NCBI GenBank assembly: GCA_958439155.1
Contig: CAUBUJ010000033.1
Coordinates: forward strand, 1-13,559
Length of the DNA stretch: 13,559 nt
Reading direction: 5' to 3'
Origin: an uncultured Veillonellaceae bacterium
GTDB taxonomy: Bacteria > Bacillota > Negativicutes > Veillonellales > Dialisteraceae
Numbering within the stretch: position 1 is the first letter of the stretch; every line of letters starts with the position of its first letter. Position numbers and translations under genes: made by a program. The notes under the pieces are model-generated. The model searched no databases, was not told the DNA's origin, and saw nothing but the letters and a program-made list of their open reading frames with translations. This document shows positions 1-6,607 of the stretch, in pieces.

Positions 1-1933
1 CCCCTGACGGCGCCGGATAGGTCAGCGTTTCTTCTTTTCTGATTTCATCTTCCGGGAAAGTGAGCGCCCGGATCGCCCGGTTTCCAAATTCCAGCCCTTC
101 CTTGTCGTCGGACACCATCACATTGCCATACATGGTGAAAAGGTCTCCCACCTGTTTGTTGAAGCCAGCGCCGAAAAGATCGGCATGGCTGTCATAATGG
201 CCATCGTGAATGCCCATAAAGCCAAGGAATGTGTCATAAAGCATATCGTTGGTGAAAGGCAGGTGAACCCGGCTCCGCATGAGCGCCGCCGTGTCCGGAT
301 GGATCCGCTGGTACCGATCGGACATGTAGGTCCAAAAAGGAATGTGGACCATGGTGAAATCAAACATATCCGCATTGTGTCCCGGCCGGGCAGTGACCTG
401 TTCTCCATGGTCAGAGAAATAGAGCACCCCGTCGGCGCGGAGCTCGTGGACCGCCGTATTCATAATACCCTGCATGACATAATCATTGTAGAGCACCGAA
501 TTGTCATATTCATCATTCATAATCTGGGCATTGTCTCTCGGTTTGGACGGATCCACCGGGTACCGGTAGAACGAGCCGGGATAGCGGTCCCAGTAGCTCA
601 CGTGACTTCCCATGAGATGGATCACAATGAGCTGGCGCCGGTTATGGGGATCCACTTTCTGCAGGTACGGAATGAGCGCCTCGTCATAATCCTTTGTCAC
701 CACATCGGTGCCGATGTATTCATTCACCCAGTACTGGGTATCGCAGGTAGAACCGATGGCGCCGATCGGCGTATCCCACACGCCGTACCGAGACTGGTTG
801 GAAATCCAGGTGGTCTTGAAGCCCGCTGCCCGGGCCATATCAATGAGGGAATAGGCGTCAGTGAGCGCCACGTCATTGTACTGGTTCTTCTCCGTCAAGG
901 CATAGGTCAGGACCTGCACCGTCTGGGTATAGCAGGCGTACACATTGTCGAAAAAAGTATAATGCGCCGTATCTTCCGCGGCCTCTGTCTGGAAGGGCGT
1001 ATTTTTCCGGGGATAGCCGTACACATTCATATGATCCCGGTTCAGCGACTCCCCAACGACAAGCACATATACCCCGTCAGGCACGGCTTTCAGTTTTTCC
1101 AGCACCGCCGGATCGTGGATCTGGAGCTGCTTTCTCGATTCCAAAATCTGCTGGTACTGCTGGAAACTGTCGAGGGTTTCTTTCGTTTCCGTCATCACAT
1201 GAGCGATCTGGGTGCCCGCCGCGGAAAGCACGGCGATCCCGGAATTTAGCAGAAAGAGTCCAAGAATGGCTATTCTCTCCCAGAGCGACATGGAATTCAT
1301 CCGCACGAAGCTCCAGTTGCTCATGCGGAAAAGAATCCACCCGAGACAGAGAAGCGCCGCCACGCCTGCCGCCAGCCCAAGGTAAGGAATATTCACCTGG
1401 ACGAATTCCAGTGTCTCTTTCATATTCGTCTGCGCCAGAGCAAGCATCATATTGAGAGACAGCAGGGAATGGGCCACCAGGTAGTAGCCGATATAGGTGA
1501 ACTGGATGAAAATATAGCAGAAAATGAGCACCAGGCAGATCACCCGCGCCGGCATGCGTCCCCGTCCGGGAAGGAGCCACGCCGCGGTGAGGCACGACAA
1601 AAAGAGATAGAGCGGCGTACTCATCTCAAAGGTGGTATCCGCCATGTCGAGAAGATGATTTGTCTGGGACGCGAGATAGGGCACCACTAAAGAGAGGACC
1701 CACAAAAAGAGAATCGTCCCCCAGAGGCTCGCCGCCGCTTTGTAGAGATGGCGGCTTGCGAAATAAGCCGTAATGAAACCGATCTGGAGGAAAAGGAAAA
1801 ACATTTTGATCTGGGAAGAAATCTGCCAGCCTCCAGGCGAGCCGAAAAGCCAGCTCAGAAGGAAGGCAATCCCAAAAGGAATGAGCGTCGCCGCCGCCCA
1901 CATGATACGCATATGTTTCACTTGCTTCAGCAT
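1..1933 (-). CDS. Phosphoethanolamine transferase (EptA/CptA/MCR superfamily), 3' end outside the window
   Basis: Inner-membrane enzyme predicted to move phosphoethanolamine from phosphatidylethanolamine onto an envelope acceptor, probably lipid A or LPS core, with the catalytic domain in the periplasm. 644 codons are visible with no stop before base 1. Residues 1-245 hold about seven hydrophobic stretches (near 10-30, 43-60, 70-88, 106-121, 131-153, 182-202, 219-240); EptA itself has five. A QTN..E..EF motif near 168-177 is family-typical. The sulfatase-fold domain follows: GES at 294-296 (E295 zinc ligand), CYTQT at 334-338 (T338 aligns with the MCR-1 catalytic Thr), MGSH with H444, SDHGE with D508/H509, and RPGH with H519. 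Order and spacing match the MCR-1 metal site. The start at 1933 follows GGAG at 6-base spacing; an ATG at 1937 is in a wrong frame. It is longer than EptA/CptA (about 550-580 aa). The acceptor cannot be told from sequence. Confidence 0.88.
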   Translation of the reverse strand, partial: MLKQVKHMRIMWAAATLIPFGIAFLLSWLFGSPGGWQISSQIKMFFLFLQIGFITAYFASRHLYKAAASLWGTILFLWVLSLVVPYLASQTNHLLDMADTTFEMSTPLYLFLSCLTAAWLLPGRGRMPARVICLVLIFCYIFIQFTYIGYYLVAHSLLSLNMMLALAQTNMKETLEFVQVNIPYLGLAAGVAALLCLGWILFRMSNWSFVRMNSMSLWERIAILGLFLLNSGIAVLSAAGTQIAHVMTETKETLDSFQQYQQILESRKQLQIHDPAVLEKLKAVPDGVYVLVVGESLNRDHMNVYGYPRKNTPFQTEAAEDTAHYTFFDNVYACYTQTVQVLTYALTEKNQYNDVALTDAYSLIDMARAAGFKTTWISNQSRYGVWDTPIGAIGSTCDTQYWVNEYIGTDVVTKDYDEALIPYLQKVDPHNRRQLIVIHLMGSHVSYWDRYPGSFYRYPVDPSKPRDNAQIMNDEYDNSVLYNDYVMQGIMNTAVHELRADGVLYFSDHGEQVTARPGHNADMFDFTMVHIPFWTYMSDRYQRIHPDTAALMRSRVHLPFTNDMLYDTFLGFMGIHDGHYDSHADLFGAGFNKQVGDLFTMYGNVMVSDDKEGLEFGNRAIRALTFPEDEIRKEETLTYPAPSG

Positions 1934-1959
1934 ACATGACTCCGCGATATGTAAAGAAA

Positions 1960-1987
1960 TCCTGACGAATGATCCGTTATGTCAGGA
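1960..1987 (-). promoter_or_regulatory. Inverted repeat in the leader of the phosphoethanolamine transferase gene
   Basis: A perfect 7-base inverted repeat, TCCTGAC and GTCAGGA (1960-1966 and 1981-1987), is separated by 14 bases. It lies between the predicted start of transcription (about 2003) and the ribosome binding site. It could be an operator or a weak RNA hairpin. I do not recognise it as a known regulator box. Confidence 0.35.
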
Positions 1988-2009
1988 AACGGTAATTATT
2001 TGCATTTTT

Positions 2010-2018
2010 ATTGTATCA
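2010..2018 (-). promoter_or_regulatory. Probable extended -10 promoter for the phosphoethanolamine transferase
   Basis: On the minus strand TGATACAAT is an extended -10 element (TG-N-TACAAT) with no convincing -35 box. It sits just past the terminator of the preceding gene and predicts a leader of about 70 bases. The AT-rich stretch next to it offers other weak -10 candidates. Confidence 0.4.
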
Positions 2019-2055
2019 CACCTGTGCAAATCCCATATATGAGAGAGTCCAGGGC

Positions 2056-2090
2056 AAAAAAAGAACTCTCCCCCTTTCGGAGAAGAGTCC
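2056..2090 (-). terminator. Intrinsic terminator of the glycerophosphodiesterase gene
   Basis: On the minus strand a 10-pair stem (2079-2088 with 2065-2074, three of the pairs G-T) closes a GAAA tetraloop and is followed by TCTTTTTTT. It starts about 20 bases after the stop codon. Confidence 0.88.
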
Positions 2091-2110
2091 TTTCCGGCGT
2101 CACGAAGCGC

Positions 2111-3238
2111 TTAGTACGCCGCGTCCCGGCCGTCTTTCACCTTTTCTGTTTTCACATCTTTATGATCTGTCCCGGTATGGTAGGGGCTGTCCGGATTGAC
2201 CACCGGCGCGTGCATGGCAATGCCCCGCTTCTGGAGAATTTCCTTCAGCACCCACGGTTTGTCCGTAATGATGCCGTCCACGCCCATATCGAGGAGCATA
2301 TTCATATCTTCCGGATTGTTCACGGTCCAGGGCACCACTTTCATGCCCAGCTTGTGCGCTTCCGCCACGTCCCCTTTGGAAATGTCTGTGTAGTAAGGAG
2401 AAATGAAATCCACGCCGATCGCTTTGGCCGCCTTGACCGGATCATAGCGGAAATCTTTGATATCGAGACCGGAGAGCCAGGGAGATTTTTTATCTCCGTA
2501 TTTTTCCCAGGAAGTGGAAACCTGCCAGAGGGCGGATGTGGAAATGCGGGGATTGAGCTTCTTCATTTCCACAAGCGTCCGCCAGTCAAAGGACTGGAGC
2601 ACCACTCTGTCTTCCATGCCGTACTTTTTCACGGTGTCATTGAAAACTTTCACGAACCGCGCCGGATCGGGATTGTTTTTATATCCCGGATGGTCCGGGT
2701 CCGGATAGGACTTGGTTTCAATATTGAGAACGATATTCTTGTCGCCGTAGCTCTGGATCAGCTGGAACACTTCGTCGAGAGTTGGGATCTGGGCGTCATG
2801 GCCGATCTGGGTGAGTCCGTGAAGCTTGTAGTACTCCGTATCGGGATCGATATGGCCTACATTGAACTGCTTCACCTGATCCGCTGTCATGGTGCGGATA
2901 TCGTACTTGCCGTTTTCAATGTATTTCCCGTTTTTATCCTGGGTCACTTCATGGTTCAGAATGGGATTGTGGCTCATGACAATCTTGTTGTCCGCGGTGA
3001 GCTGCATGTCACATTCAATGGTGGCTGCTCCCATTTCCATAGAATAGGCGTAGGCGTAGAGGGTATTTTCCGGCCGCGCGTCCCGTCCGCCGCGGTGCGC
3101 CTCGAAATCAAATACATCATACTGTACCTTTGCCTCCGCGTGAAGCGGCGCCAGCACCGCTGCCCCAACGGTGAGGCCCAGCACAGCCGCTGCCAGTCCT
3201 GCGATCATTGTTCTTTTTACATTCTCCTCGAAAGTCAT
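2111..3238 (-). CDS. Exported glycerophosphodiester phosphodiesterase (GDPD family)
   Basis: Predicted to hydrolyse glycerophosphodiesters, the deacylated phospholipids, to glycerol-3-phosphate and an alcohol outside the cytoplasm. 375 residues. A signal peptide covers about 1-36: basic start, alanine-rich core at 11-31, likely cut after AEA. No lipobox Cys is present, so a soluble periplasmic protein is expected. The TIM-barrel GDPD motifs are present: AHRGG with H48/R49, PENT with E57, the ECD metal site E75/D77, and SHNP with catalytic H90. Later family blocks include VLNIETK, VVLQSFDW, PWTVN and GVDGIITDKP. The start at 3238 is set by AGGAGG seven bases upstream; an in-frame ATG at 3337 would place 33 non-signal residues ahead of the leader and is rejected. 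Single-gene unit with its own promoter and terminator. The family is very sure; the exact substrate is unknown. Confidence 0.95.
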   Translation of the reverse strand: MTFEENVKRTMIAGLAAAVLGLTVGAAVLAPLHAEAKVQYDVFDFEAHRGGRDARPENTLYAYAYSMEMGAATIECDMQLTADNKIVMSHNPILNHEVTQDKNGKYIENGKYDIRTMTADQVKQFNVGHIDPDTEYYKLHGLTQIGHDAQIPTLDEVFQLIQSYGDKNIVLNIETKSYPDPDHPGYKNNPDPARFVKVFNDTVKKYGMEDRVVLQSFDWRTLVEMKKLNPRISTSALWQVSTSWEKYGDKKSPWLSGLDIKDFRYDPVKAAKAIGVDFISPYYTDISKGDVAEAHKLGMKVVPWTVNNPEDMNMLLDMGVDGIITDKPWVLKEILQKRGIAMHAPVVNPDSPYHTGTDHKDVKTEKVKDGRDAAY

Positions 3239-3271
3239 AACATATCCTCCTGGTTCCTCTGGACATAGTGC

Positions 3272-3295
3272 TCTATTCCAGTCGATGGAAATAGA
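3272..3295 (-). promoter_or_regulatory. Inverted repeat in the leader of the glycerophosphodiesterase gene
   Basis: TCTATT(T)CCA - 5 bases - TGGAATAGA, arms of nine pairs with one bulged base. It falls just downstream of the predicted transcription start, between it and the AGGAGG site. This placement suits a repressor operator or a short 5' hairpin. I recognise no regulator. Confidence 0.4.
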
Positions 3296-3305
3296 ATCTT
3301 TCCAA

Positions 3306-3314
3306 AGTATAACA
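3306..3314 (-). promoter_or_regulatory. Extended -10 promoter for the glycerophosphodiesterase gene
   Basis: The minus strand carries TGTTATACT, a good extended -10 (TG-N-TATACT), without a clear -35 box at 17 bases. It lies between the terminator of the acetyltransferase gene and the start at 3238, giving a leader of about 60 bases. Confidence 0.5.
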
Positions 3315-3387
3315 AGGGGATGTAAACAGGGCCCCAAAAGGCCATATACAAACCGTCAAAATTGTAAACGCTCTTCCAGACAGGAGA

Positions 3388-3419
3388 ACAAAAAGGGACC
3401 CCTATAGAGGCCCCCTTTG
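3388..3419 (-). terminator. Intrinsic terminator of the acetyltransferase gene
   Basis: On the minus strand AAAGGGG(G)CCTC - TATA - GGGGTCCCTTT forms an 11-pair stem with one bulge, followed by TT and a short T-rich tail. It begins directly after the stop codon. Confidence 0.75.
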
Positions 3420-3421
3420 TC

Positions 3422-4006
3422 TCAGAAGCGCGGCATTTCTTTTGCTGCATCCCGCGCCGCCCGCACCGGCAGAGGATCTTTCTTATGGTCTCCCAGCAGT
3501 TTTTCCATCCATACCATGTCGTACCACCGGCCGAATTTATAGCCGCACCGGGTGAATTTTCCCACCAGGCGGTACCCGAGCCGTTCATGAAAGGCTTCGC
3601 TGCTGTTGGTGAGGTACTGATCTTCCACAGGGGCGCAGGCGATACAGGCATTCACATTGAGAATATGCTGCGCCTTGAGAATCTCTTCCAACGCAGCGTA
3701 AAGCTTTTTCCCGATTCCCTGGCGGCGGAGATCTTTCTCTACATAGATCGAGGTCTCCACATCCCACTGGTAGGCAGCGCGCGCCTGGAAGGGGCCAGCA
3801 TAGGCATAGCCCAGGGGCCGGCCTTCCCTTTCAAAGACCAGGTAGGGATAGCGCTCCAGGGTATGATGGATCCGTTCCTGGAACTGGGAAACAGAAGGCA
3901 CATCGTATTCAAAGGTAATTGCCGTTTCCGCCACGTACGGCGCGTAAATGGCGAGGAGCCGCTCCGCATCTGATTCGCTTGCCATACGTATATGCTCTTT
4001 TTTCAT
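3422..4006 (-). CDS. GNAT-family N-acetyltransferase, Pat/YncA (phosphinothricin acetyltransferase-like) group
   Basis: Cytoplasmic acetyl-CoA-dependent N-acetyltransferase. 194 residues, slightly longer than the usual 160-180 because of a basic tail (about 174-194). It shows the features of the Pat/Bar/YncA branch: IYAPYV with TAITFEYD near 20-35, GYAYAGPF-RAAYQWDVE at 66-83, the acetyl-CoA pyrophosphate loop RRQGIGKK at 94-101, and the closing block FHERLGY then GRWYDMVWME. Characterised relatives acetylate phosphinothricin, methionine sulfoximine/sulfone or similar small amines; I cannot name this substrate. The start at 4006 follows AAAGGA at about 9-10 bases. It stands alone between the glyA terminator and its own terminator. 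No clear promoter is visible in the short gap upstream, so read-through from glyA is possible. Confidence 0.9.
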   Translation of the reverse strand: MKKEHIRMASESDAERLLAIYAPYVAETAITFEYDVPSVSQFQERIHHTLERYPYLVFEREGRPLGYAYAGPFQARAAYQWDVETSIYVEKDLRRQGIGKKLYAALEEILKAQHILNVNACIACAPVEDQYLTNSSEAFHERLGYRLVGKFTRCGYKFGRWYDMVWMEKLLGDHKKDPLPVRAARDAAKEMPRF

Positions 4007-4048
4007 CGCTGGTCATCCTTTCTAAAGGGAAAGCAGAATTCTTTTATA

Positions 4049-4083
4049 AAAACAGAAAATCCCGCCCTGAAAAGGGGCAGGAT
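4049..4083 (-). terminator. Intrinsic terminator of glyA
   Basis: On the minus strand ATCCTGCCC - 7 bases - GGGCGGGAT makes nine unbroken pairs (one G-T), followed by a T-rich tail ending in TTTTT. It starts 36 bases beyond the glyA stop. Confidence 0.85.
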
Positions 4084-4119
4084 CTTCTTTGATCATCGCA
4101 AGCCAATGAAATGGATGGA

Positions 4120-5358
4120 TTAATAGTCTTCGTAGAGCGGGTATTTCACGCAGATCTTATGCACTCTTGCTTTTGCGTCAGCCTTCACCGCTTCATCTTC
4201 CGGCGCTTTCAGCACGGCGCAGATGATATCGGCGATTTCCTTGAAGTCTTCTTCCACAAGACCGCGGGTGGTAAGAGCCGGAGAGCCGAGACGGATGCCG
4301 CTGGTCACGAAGGGAGAGAGTTTTTCGAAAGGAATGGTGTTCTTGTTGCAGGTGATGCCCACTTCATCGAGCACGTTCTGGGCGATCTTGCCGGTGATGC
4401 CGATGGCGGTCATATCCGCGAGGAGCACATGGGTATCGGTGCCGCCGGATACGACGCGGATGCCGTTCTTCTGGAGCTCATCGGAGAGAACCTTTTCGTT
4501 CTTCCGGATCTGTTTCGCGTATTCCTTGAAGGAAGGCTGAAGATCTTCTCCGAAAGCGACGGCCTTTGCGGCGATGACGTGCATGAGCGGACCGCCCTGC
4601 ATGCCGGGGAATACGGATTTATCAATGGCTTTCGCGTATTTTTCGCGGCACATAATGATGCCGCCTCTGGGGCCGCGGAGGGTCTTGTGGGTGGTGGTGG
4701 TCACGATATCGGCAAAGGGTACCGGGCTCGGGTATTCCCCGCCGGCTACAAGGCCTGCGAAATGGGCCATATCCACCATGAAGAGGGCGCCCACTTCATG
4801 AGCGATGGCTGCCATTTTTTCAAAGTCAATGATCCGGGAATAGGCGCTGGTGCCGCCGATGATGAGCTTCGGCCGCACTTCTTTGGCGGTCTTTTCCATG
4901 GCGTCATAGTCGAGAAGTTCATCTTCTTTACGCACGCCGTAAGGCACGACATTGAAATAATTGCCGGAAATATTGACCGGGCTCCCGTGGGACAGATGGC
5001 CTCCGTCGGTGAGGTTCATCCCCATCATGGTGTCGCCTGGTTTCAAGAGGGCGTAGTACACTTCAAAATTGGCCTGGGAGCCGGAATGAGGCTGTACGTT
5101 TACATGATCGGCGCCGAACAGTTCTTTCGCCCGGTCGATGGCGATCTGTTCCACTTTGTCCACGTATTCACAGCCGCCGTAGTACCGTTTGCCCGGATAA
5201 CCTTCGGCGTACTTGTTGGTGAGCACGCTCCCCTGCGCTTCCATTACGGCATAACTTACAATGTTTTCAGAAGCGATCATTTCCAGTTTGTTTCTCTGAC
5301 GGCCCAATTCTTCCTGAATGGCGCTGTACACGGCCTTATCATCTTTTAAATGCTGCAT
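4120..5358 (-). CDS. glyA: Serine hydroxymethyltransferase
   Basis: PLP enzyme of the cytoplasm that converts serine and tetrahydrofolate to glycine and 5,10-methylenetetrahydrofolate, the main entry of one-carbon units for purine, thymidylate and methionine synthesis. 412 residues, the normal bacterial length. Visible blocks are [11 protein letters not shown] (25-35), [17 protein letters not shown] (46-62), QPHSGSQAN (89-97), [10 protein letters not shown] (116-125), [12 protein letters not shown] (194-205), and the PLP-binding [14 protein letters not shown] with Lys225. All expected active-site motifs are intact. The start at 5358 follows GGAAGGAG at a good distance. It follows the YwlG-like gene after 116 bases; that gap has a weak hairpin and no convincing promoter, so it probably shares the rpiB transcript. 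A strong terminator follows. Confidence 0.98.
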   Translation of the reverse strand: MQHLKDDKAVYSAIQEELGRQRNKLEMIASENIVSYAVMEAQGSVLTNKYAEGYPGKRYYGGCEYVDKVEQIAIDRAKELFGADHVNVQPHSGSQANFEVYYALLKPGDTMMGMNLTDGGHLSHGSPVNISGNYFNVVPYGVRKEDELLDYDAMEKTAKEVRPKLIIGGTSAYSRIIDFEKMAAIAHEVGALFMVDMAHFAGLVAGGEYPSPVPFADIVTTTTHKTLRGPRGGIIMCREKYAKAIDKSVFPGMQGGPLMHVIAAKAVAFGEDLQPSFKEYAKQIRKNEKVLSDELQKNGIRVVSGGTDTHVLLADMTAIGITGKIAQNVLDEVGITCNKNTIPFEKLSPFVTSGIRLGSPALTTRGLVEEDFKEIADIICAVLKAPEDEAVKADAKARVHKICVKYPLYEDY

Positions 5359-5474
5359 ATTTCTGCTCCTTCCGCTGTCTTTCCGGCTCTTTTTCTCCGG
5401 GAGACCCTGTCTTCCGGGATGCCGTTTTTAGATGTATATTGAAAACGCAGGACCAGCCTGCCGGATTCATTGGC

Positions 5475-6020
5475 TCATTCCCTTGTATAATGGGCGCGCT
5501 CGCCTCCGATGAGAGGCGGACGGGTCCGGGCCGCCGCCACGAGGGCTTCCCCTACATGGTTGTTCACGAGGCGCACCGGCACGGCGACCCGGCGAAGGTG
5601 CATGCCGATCATGGTGAGGCCGATATCGAGACCTCCCCGGGCTTTCACTTCTTCCACCACCACCGGATCTTTGAAATGATAGTACGCATTCGTCGCAAAG
5701 GACCCGCCGCCGTGAAGCCAGGGCACGACCGTCACTTCTTCATAGCCGAAATAGTCCATCGTCTCCCGTTCCACTACGAGCGCCCGGTTCAGGTGCTCAC
5801 AGCACTGGAAGGCCAGGCGCAGGCCATGGGAAGCGGCTGTCTCCATGAGAGCGGTCACCACAGCAGTACCCACTTCATAGGAACTGTCCTTCCCGATGCG
5901 GCCGCCGCGGATCTCGCTGGAAGACCCGCCGATCACGAGAAGATCTCCCTGGTGAAACTTTGCGATCCCGATCAGTTCTTCCAGAGCCGCTGCCGCTTCT
6001 TTCTTCAAATCTTCATACAT
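5475..6020 (-). CDS. TIGR01440/UPF0340 family protein (YwlG-like)
   Basis: Conserved Firmicutes protein of unknown biochemical function; 181 residues, the family length. It is recognised by the blocks VIGGSSSEIRGGRIGKDSS (about 29-47), AFQCCEHLNRALVVE (69-83), VVPWLHGGGSFATNAY and GLDIGLTMIGMHLRRVAVP, and the closing GGERAHY. The start at 6020 (MYEDLKKE) agrees with the family and has an AAGG site upstream; a longer frame from 6116 would overlap the end of rpiB and add 32 unrelated residues, so I reject it. It begins 22 bases after rpiB and precedes glyA, the same rpiB-ywlG-glyA order as in Bacillus subtilis. That conservation hints at a link to sugar-phosphate or one-carbon metabolism, but no reaction can be assigned. 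Confidence 0.93.
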   Translation of the reverse strand: MYEDLKKEAAAALEELIGIAKFHQGDLLVIGGSSSEIRGGRIGKDSSYEVGTAVVTALMETAASHGLRLAFQCCEHLNRALVVERETMDYFGYEEVTVVPWLHGGGSFATNAYYHFKDPVVVEEVKARGGLDIGLTMIGMHLRRVAVPVRLVNNHVGEALVAAARTRPPLIGGERAHYTRE

Positions 6021-6042
6021 GGTATGCCTTCTATCCAGGGCC

Positions 6043-6486
6043 TCAGCCCTTTTTCTCAATCTCCGCCATTTCGTCGAGGCGGCGCTGGTGCCGTCCCCCT
6101 TCAAAAGGCGTATCAAGGAATTCGTCGAGAATCATATCCGCCAGCCCCGGCCCGGTCACGCGGGCGCCGAGACAGAGGACGTTCGCGTCATTGTGGGCGC
6201 GGGTGAAATGGGCGGAGAAGGTCTCCCCGCAGAGCGCTGCCCGGATGCCCTTCATTTTATTGGCTGTCATGGACATGCCGATGCCGGTGCCGCACACGAG
6301 CACCGCCCGGTCCGCCTCCCCGCTCTGTACGAGGCGGCACGCTTTTTCCGCGAAAAGCGGATAATCACAGGATTCTGTATTGTTTGTTCCGCAGTCCACA
6401 TAGGCAGTGCCTCTTTCGCCCAGGTGCTTTTTCAGGCTTTCTTTCAAAGGAAATCCGCCATGATCGCTGGCAATGGCAATTTTCAT
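6043..6486 (-). CDS. rpiB: Ribose-5-phosphate isomerase B (RpiB/LacAB family)
   Basis: Interconverts ribose 5-phosphate and ribulose 5-phosphate in the pentose phosphate pathway. 147 residues, full length. Motifs in order: IASDHGGFPLK at 4-14, DYPLFAEK around 41-48, VCGTGIGMSMTANK around 64-77 with the catalytic Cys, HNDANVLCLGAR around 98-109, and GGRHQRR near 130-136 for phosphate binding. A galactose-6-phosphate isomerase role (LacA/LacB) is unlikely because only one gene is present and the context is housekeeping. The start at 6486 follows GGGGGAG. The gap to tsaC upstream is filled by two strong hairpins, and no clear promoter is visible, so its expression may depend on read-through or control of termination. 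Confidence 0.96.
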   Translation of the reverse strand: MKIAIASDHGGFPLKESLKKHLGERGTAYVDCGTNNTESCDYPLFAEKACRLVQSGEADRAVLVCGTGIGMSMTANKMKGIRAALCGETFSAHFTRAHNDANVLCLGARVTGPGLADMILDEFLDTPFEGGRHQRRLDEMAEIEKKG

Positions 6487-6503
6487 TCGCTCTCCCCCAT
6501 TCT

Positions 6504-6552
6504 TTTAAAGAAAACGCTGACTTTCCCGCGTTGTGATGGAAAAGTCAGCGTT
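6504..6552 (-). terminator. Strong hairpin with T-run, terminator or attenuator just upstream of rpiB
   Basis: On the minus strand AACGCTGACTTTTCC (6538-6552) pairs with GGGAAAGTCAGCGTT (6513-6527): 15 pairs with one G-T, a 10-base loop, then TTCTTT. It ends only about 18 bases before the rpiB start codon. Confidence 0.78.
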
Positions 6553-6568
6553 CTTCCGCTGATAGGGC

Positions 6569-6605
6569 AAAGGATGATTTCCCTGCTTTCTGGAAATCAT
6601 CCTTT
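6569..6605 (-). terminator. Perfect 14-pair hairpin directly after tsaC
   Basis: AAAGGATGATTTCC and GGAAATCATCCTTT (arms 6569-6582 and 6592-6605) form 14 perfect pairs with a 9-base loop, starting three bases after the tsaC stop. The minus-strand T-tract after it is only TTT, so as a terminator it is weak; it may protect the 3' end or work together with the second hairpin. Confidence 0.65.
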
Positions 6606-6607
6606 CC

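Noticed and set aside
294..1054. Possible loss of the catalytic Thr because the first motif reads GES and not GET
   Set aside because: In MCR-1 and EptA the nucleophilic Thr is the later one after the Cys (CGTST); the equivalent CYTQT is present here, and the first motif supplies the Glu zinc ligand.
185..1249. Long open frame on the plus strand (354 codons) opposite the phosphoethanolamine transferase
   Set aside because: Mirror frame of a real gene; the protein is unrelated to any family I know and has no ribosome binding site, while the minus strand carries all catalytic motifs.
1077..1595. 172-codon minus-strand frame inside the phosphoethanolamine transferase gene
   Set aside because: Out-of-frame shadow. 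The true frame runs open from 1933 to base 1 with family motifs.
1979..3268. Plus-strand frame of 429 codons opposite the glycerophosphodiesterase
   Set aside because: Antisense shadow rich in His, Arg and Phe as expected from reverse-complement codon bias; no site for translation start and no family.
4111..5349. Plus-strand frame of 412 codons, almost exactly opposite glyA
   Set aside because: Antisense mirror of a highly biased conserved gene; glyA is certain.
5447..5461. Small hairpin GCAGG-CTGGT-CCTGC followed by GTTTTC before glyA
   Set aside because: Only five pairs and a poor T-tract; too weak to call a terminator of the rpiB-ywlG part.
5486..5491. Plus-strand TATAAT near the end of the ywlG-like gene
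   Set aside because: No -35 box and no plus-strand gene downstream; lies in coding sequence.
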